Position numbers and translations under genes: made by a program
Part shown: positions 58,477 to 64,000 of the stretch, in pieces
Layout of the letters: every line of letters starts with the position of its first letter
Position numbering within the stretch: the stretch's first letter is position 1
Origin: Notospermus geniculatus
Taxonomy: Eukaryota; Nemertea; Pilidiophora; Heteronemertea; Lineidae
Direction: 5' to 3'
Assembly (NCBI GenBank): GCA_002633025.1
Contig: NMRB01001180.1
Span: forward strand, 39,837-103,836
DNA: 64,000 nt
The notes under the pieces: model-generated
Told to the model about the DNA's origin: nothing
The model's input: only the letters and a program-made list of their open reading frames with translations
The model's database searches: none

Positions 58477-58667
58477 ATAGAGGTTCTTCGCAAAGAATCG
58501 GCCATGTTGGCTGTCAAATGGCCGGCAACGATGTCAAAACTGTCGCGTCATGACATTTTGACGTCACGATCTGTGTGTTGACGCTGTGTTCATGCCGTAA
58601 TGTGGCTTCATATTTTGATGACCAAATATGGGGGCATGGACATGTGAGGTCACGTGAAGAACCTCTA
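58477..58667 (+). mobile_element. TGACGTCA-rich MITE, copy B with intact ends
   Basis: ATAGAGGTTCTTCGC and GTGAAGAACCTCTAT are inverted ends. The internal blocks match 3838-4022. It carries TTTTGACGTCACGATC. Its end AGAGGTTCTTCGCAAAG resembles the foldback family ends. Confidence 0.8.
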
Positions 58668-58679
58668 TAATAGGAGTCA

Positions 58680-60090
58680 CCCCTTACCGGTGTTGCCCCG
58701 TTACCCACACCCCCGAGTCAACAACAGTAACACCACTCCGTAAGATTAGAACCCATTGCTCAACAAATACAAAACGTCCTCGTGGAAAAATTGTGGAAAA
58801 TCTACCGCAAGTAAAAAACCATCTCTCAGGAATGAAACTTTAGAGCGAAAGATATCGAAGTAAATTTTGCACCCGATGTCTACACGATTTTTACATTACC
58901 AGTCATACATCGGGAAGGTTTTTAAGAATATTTCACATCGATCTCTGCCGGAGTTCTAACTTCAAAAGTCATTTTTACTTCAGTGTCTTTTTCTCCAACG
59001 TAAAACGCAGCGGGGATGACGAAATCTTGCATCCTACATTACGATGTGTCTTTTCCGACATGTACCAGCGAAATAATGAGTCTACCAGCTGATTTAAAAT
59101 GCTGCTGATACAGCGTCATTCAATTAACACTTTAAGTTCCGGAATTATCTTATTCAAAATAATTTACCGTTGAATGTAAATCCGAAAGCTGACTGCTCAC
59201 CAGGGCTAGCAGAAAACAAAAGACTGAATAGAAATGACGGTATTGGTCAGTAGGTGGCGCAACAGGTATTTATTGGAGGTCCATTTAATAGAGGTTTTAC
59301 TCTATGAAAATGGATCATCAGATGGTTGTTAATCACAGGTTCTAGAAATTCGTATGTCGATGATCATAACCGGATAATTTCGTAACACAAGCTGGAATTA
59401 AAAACGGTGTCGTGTTTACCAGAGGACTTGCCATTACAAATACCTTCCCTGCAACCTTCAAACAATCGGCTACTAAATCTCGTCCCCAATAACCCGCCTT
59501 TCCACAGATTGGCGGTGTTATTTCCGGGGCCACTGGCGTGCGCAAAACGTGATTTTTGGCGATTGTCTCCTGGCTCATCTTGAACTTTCTAGCGAAAAAA
59601 ATTGAGCTAATTACATGTACTACAAGTAAGTAAGTAAGTTACAAGTCTGGGAAGTTTGAGGGAAATCCCTCGCTGGCGTCTACAGAGACAGAGAAGATGT
59701 TATATCTTTGAACCATCTCCAAGGCGACCACTTCTCCGACTAAAACCCCGACAAGGTAACAAAAGTGCACTTTAATCAAACTTCAACAAATCCATGGCCC
59801 CACATGCCCGATACTGATTTTGCAAACGTACGCTGGTGTGAATGTTAAGTCTACTCATGCGCCGTGCTTGGTTCGTTTCTTTCACCGCCATACTCTAACT
59901 CCTGTCCCTTTGCCCCCTCGTCTAATTACCATCCCTACCCCGTGACTAATCAACATTACCTGCTAATTATAGCGGATCAGGATGTTAAGGAATACTTCTA
60001 TCCCTCACGGACTTGGCTAGGACAAGTGTTGAGCATAGAAAATACCTCATTAGGATAGACATTAGCTGAATTTGCCTCCATGCATTGGTC
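58680..60090. other. No supported gene
   Basis: An AAGT microsatellite near 59625 and TAGGTGGCGCAACAGG at about 59251 are the only items noticed. Confidence 0.35.
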
Positions 60091-60099
60091 ACTAGGTAC

Positions 60100-60522
60100 A
60101 GGGTGTGTTTCAAAAAGTGTTCCGTCCGACACCAGAAAATTTTCACCATTCTTTTGTCTACTGGGGAAAAGCTGTTTCTTGAAACTCTACAATATTTATG
60201 TCAGATCTAGGTATCATGGAGCTCTAAATTATGGCACTGCAAACTAATAGATCTATTAACCCTAAGTCTGACAGCAGAAGTAGTTTTTATTGTCGGACGG
60301 AACGATAGATTTTGCTGGTAAGCTCAATATTTTTTGATGCCCTCCTTCAAATGAGTGTACATTGTACACTGTACATCCCAGATGGAGAAACTAATAGTTA
60401 AAGGTCTATATTATCAAATACTACATTTGATTTTTGGAAAATCAATTGCACGAATCTTTGTGATCATTTCAAAGTTAAATTTTGCCCCATTTTCTTGGGT
60501 GACCAATTTTGAAACACACCCT
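60100..60522. mobile_element. Element with AGGGTGTGTTTCAAAA ends
   Basis: TACAGGGTGTGTTTCAAAA and TTTTGAAACACACCCTACA are inverted 420 bp apart. An inner pair GTTCCGTCCGAC/GTCGGACGGAAC lies at 60119 and 60294. Confidence 0.75.
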
Positions 60523-60911
60523 ACAAGATGTCACCAGACTACAATCCTGGGAAGCTGGTTTTAATGTACTTCAGATTGACCTTTCACCAGATCACATTTT
60601 TAAGACGTCCACGCTCTAAAACATCTCCCAAAGATTAAAGAAGCAATTTTCGTGGAGTTTTCTTTGCGGCAAGACATTATATTGGCAGCTGACTGTCATC
60701 ATATCCGATGATTAACTCCATTAACTCCCATCGATATAAAAGGAAATTCTCTAAACTTGGTTCACGTATTTCGTACCAATTTTGATAGAGTATATGCCAA
60801 CTATGTTAGGATCCTGAGGCTCTGGGTCTATATCTTTAATGCATCCATTTTTAGGCCGCTTCCTATCGAGGACAGGGAGTCTTTTAATGCAGGCCTACAG
60901 ATATTGAATAA

Positions 60912-61260
60912 AAAGGATATTGGATGGTGTACATCAACCTTGTTTGTAAAGTGAGGACTGAATAGTGCGATTTCGCACATCTGCGAAGTTGAAACACGAA
61001 GTACGAAATACGAAAAAAAGGATATTGATGGTGTACATCAACCTTGTTTGTGAAGTGAGGACTGAATAGTGCGGTTTCGCACATCTGCGAAGTTGAAACA
61101 CGAAGTACGAAATACGAAATTGGACTTTATTTCCATGACGTAATGTATTTCAGGAGATGGTTGGTACCTCAAATATCGCCTGCTGCAAGAGCGTCTTTCA
61201 GCGTATGACGTTAGTCCGATAGAGTTACGGTGTATAACTTTGAAATTTATTGAAAACTCA
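60912..61260 (+). repeat. 105-bp tandem duplication carrying element ends
   Basis: GATATTG(G)ATGGTGTACATC starts at 60916 and 61021. Each unit ends with TTGAAACACGAAGTACGAAA. After the second unit the sequence continues into the left half of the 28871 element (TTCAGGAGATGGTTGGTACC) to about 61260. Confidence 0.8.
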
Positions 61261-61330
61261 CTATTATGTCAGAATAACAAGACCAAATACGTACAGCCTC
61301 GCAGGCATGAACAAGAGTCAGTGTGTGTGT

Positions 61331-61557
61331 ATAGAGGTTCTTCACGTGACGTCACAATTCCATGACGACACGATGCCGCCATATTGGCCGTCAAAATGTC
61401 AAGCGTCGTCACGGCATGAACACAGCGTCAACAGACAGACCGTGACGTCAAAATGTCATGACGTGACAGTTTTGACGTCGTCACCGGCCATTTGACGGCC
61501 AACATGGCCGATTCTTTGCAGTCGCGTGACCGTTGTGATGTCAGTGAAGAAATCTCT
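61331..61557 (-). mobile_element. TGACGTCA-rich MITE, copy C, inverted
   Basis: It opens ATAGAGGTTCTTCACGTGAC and closes GTGAAGAAATCTCT. Two TGACGTCA octamers and TGACGTCG lie inside. The blocks match copies A and B in reverse. Confidence 0.8.
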
Positions 61558-61629
61558 ACGAAGCATTTCTGCCCTCCAAGGTTTTAAGGCAGAGTCTCCA
61601 CTCGAGATCAGTCGACATGGTCGACTGAA

Positions 61630-61898
61630 GTTTCAACATCTGCTGAAAGGTGTTGAATGTTGAAAGCTGTTGAACGTTGTTGAAACTGTTGAACCGTCTA
61701 AACCCCCTTTCAACACGGTCTTTCAATAGCTTTCAACATGCTGCCAGAAATAGGAACATGAAGCTATTTTGGCAACTTGTTGAAAGCTGTTGAAAGACCT
61801 GTTGAAAGGGGGTTTAGACGGTTCAACAGCTTTCAACAACGTTCAACACATTTCGACGTTCAACAGCTTTCAACATGTTGAATCGTGTAAACCCCCTT
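61630..61898. mobile_element. TTCAACA-rich foldback element, copy 2
   Basis: It shares AACATGAAGCTATTTTGGCA and the TTCAACA/TGTTGAA units with 10798-11041, and ends AATCGTGTAAACCCCCTT. Its left terminus is worn, with a CAGTCGACATGGTCGACTG palindrome just outside. Confidence 0.75.
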
Positions 61899-61899
61899 A

Positions 61900-64000
61900 A
61901 GAGGGTCAAAATGATTTAGTTAATGGGAAAATGCGTTAACGAACTGCCGATAGGCGCCGGTAGCACTATCGGACTTTCTGTGCGGTCGGCCCTGGTAGAT
62001 GGCAGTGCAGGGTACATCTACTACTTCTATCAGTTATGCTCCCTTTGATTGGTCGAACCGACTCAGTCCATTGGAGAGCAGTCCCTTGACTGCACGTTGA
62101 TGAATCGGCATACTGCTGTAGTTTAGGGCTGAATGCCCCAATACCGAAATAACAGATACACAACGAGAACGGAAGCTGTTTTGTCCTCAAAGAACTCCTC
62201 ATTATGTTTGTTGACAAGATTCCGTTACGAATTCGTTGTCAATTCCTTTGCTCATCAATTTCTTTTGTTTCAATTACTCATGATGACAAAAAACTTCAAA
62301 GCTGCCTTCAGCAATTCGTTCTGCAATGTCTTTGATTAATTCTCTTTATCGCGTCATTGGATGTCATCGTAATGTCCCATCCACGAGATTGTGGGGGATA
62401 GAGTTCTTTATTACATAGACCTCAAGATGTATCTTAGCATCTGGGTCAATGAATTTTGAGATAACATCACTAACATTTCTCAAAATGACATTAACATGCA
62501 GGTTTTCTATCACAAATGCCGAGTAAATCCGATTGCAACCGAAAGTTCACGAGAAATAATGACAGAGGAGAATCTAATGAACAGCAAAGTTGCTAATCTT
62601 GAGATTGATCTGAGAAAAATGAAACAATTTTGTATAATAGACGTCTCAATTGTTGAGTAGATTTCCTTAATGGTCTTCATCACTATTAGCCCCATGGTTA
62701 CGCGTATTATCCTCTCAAAATAAACCTTCCACGATGGCTTCGTTTTTCTAATTGATTTAATTAAGGGTAATGCGCTATTAAAGGGGAGTTTTACCGTGAA
62801 TTTGTGTATCGTTGACATGCCGTTGCAGGTGGAAAGCGATAGCTATCTCACTGTTATAGTGTTGACACATTTATCAAGTTCGCCGCCAGGTGGCGTAAAA
62901 GTACGGTCTCCGATTAACAAATCAGCTTGAGGCTGGGTCGAAACAGGAGAACGATTGGAAATTTATGTGAGTTTTTGCAGCCGGCGTATCATGTCCTTGG
63001 GCCGTACAGACCTGCACCGATGAGCCTAGATAAATATAGTACGTAATCCCTTACATCACTTCACCATGTTCACTGGAATATACATTGCAATATTGTCCCT
63101 TTCTTTTCGGCGGAAGTACACCCTCCAGGACATACATGTATTAATACGCGGGTACAAGACCGTCGGCAGACGCACCGGTAATGTACGGTCTTCCGATATA
63201 ACTTGTTCACATCTCGGATTATTCCGAACATGGAAAAGTCTCCCAGGCCTCCCAAAGGGAGGCTGCTTAAGTTTAATACATGTACTTCTGAGAGATGAGT
63301 CGCTGACTTTGGCTTTGCAGGTACTACCAACAAGCTTCTGAAGCCAGGATGATGATGGGCTTAAGAGCTGACGTCACATGAACTGTTGTCATTTTCTCGG
63401 CATTTTAATCAGACTTGTTCAACGCGAGAAAACACGACCAATTCTCGTAGAATCACGTCCAGGCGCCTTTCGCCGCATCAGCTCCTCAACCTCAGCAAGA
63501 CATTGGACAGCCACAATCTGAGTATTCTACACTTTTGTGTGGGTTTTAAGGCACAGGGTAATAGGATTTGGAGCTCAGGTTAAACAAAAGGAAAATAAAT
63601 GTCATTTTGCCTTGTCGGCTGATAATGAATAAGGTGCCTAAAGCAATGGTAGTGTGATATAAAGTTTAATTACCATGTCGTGTGATTACATTGATGATTG
63701 ATACTTCTCATTATTGTCTCTTTGACTACCGTTACTTGTAAGAAAGATGAATATAGTTTCAAAACAATACCAGTTAGAGAAACGGACATTGTATTGACGA
63801 AAGCAGTCACTGCAGTATTGACAATATTTGGCCTATAACTTAAAGCTAAATGACTTTGTGTCAAAATGTCCATCAAAGTAACGTCACAAAATGTCGTAGT
63901 TCTTGGAGTGTTGTAAACTCCCTACGCAGTTGTGTACCGCGCCCCCTTCGGTTTACCCGCTCTCCAAAACTGCTTTACTTCGTGGAAGTCGCCGCGTTTG
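61900..64000. other. No supported gene
   Basis: GCCGCCAGGTGGCGTAA occurs alone at 62883-62899. Overlapping frames on both strands at 63066-63341 have no known motif. The window ends in unremarkable sequence. Confidence 0.35.

Overview
The window is nuclear DNA of an animal, most likely a marine invertebrate. It has spliced exons with GT/AG borders, tRNA-derived SINEs, very many short foldback transposons, and frequent words such as TACATGTA and TAGGCCTA that I associate with echinoderm, hemichordate or cephalochordate genomes. I cannot name the species. The assembly is a draft: there is a 156-base N gap at 47889-48044 and a single N at 41327.

One gene is clear. Positions 1549-4801 (+) carry the six C-terminal exons of an SLC23 (nucleobase-ascorbate transporter) gene. 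The exon phases fit each other, but two exons contain a reading-frame break. Its introns and 3' flank are full of small transposons.

A second, unrecognised gene probably lies on the + strand at about 35-40 kb. The best-supported part is a chain of phase-compatible exons at 36273-39214 with one in-frame TAA. This region has fewer repeats than the rest. Weaker exon candidates are at 31259, 34914, 35653, 39512, 43227 and 43892. Promoter-like clusters are at 11.43 kb (TATA box plus a donor), 15.5-16.1 kb (ETS, NRF1, CCAAT and YY1-like motifs) and 18.9-19.1 kb.

Most of the rest is repeat. (a) Long foldback MITEs share a short end like AGGGAGGTTTCGCAAA but have unrelated palindromic arms. (b) PIF/Harbinger-like elements with GGCCC ends include one that keeps a decayed N-terminal transposase piece beside the N gap. 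(c) hAT-like elements start CAGGG, and another insertion has an 8-bp target duplication. (d) Three members of a family are loaded with TGACGTCA. (e) Two opposite copies of a dispersed repeat carry CCACCAGGTGG motifs about every 145 bp. (f) Minisatellites occur with units of 28, 44, 53, 56, 71, 91 and 105 bp. Several insertions are nested and give relative ages. No ribosomal RNA, CRISPR array or intact transposase gene was seen.
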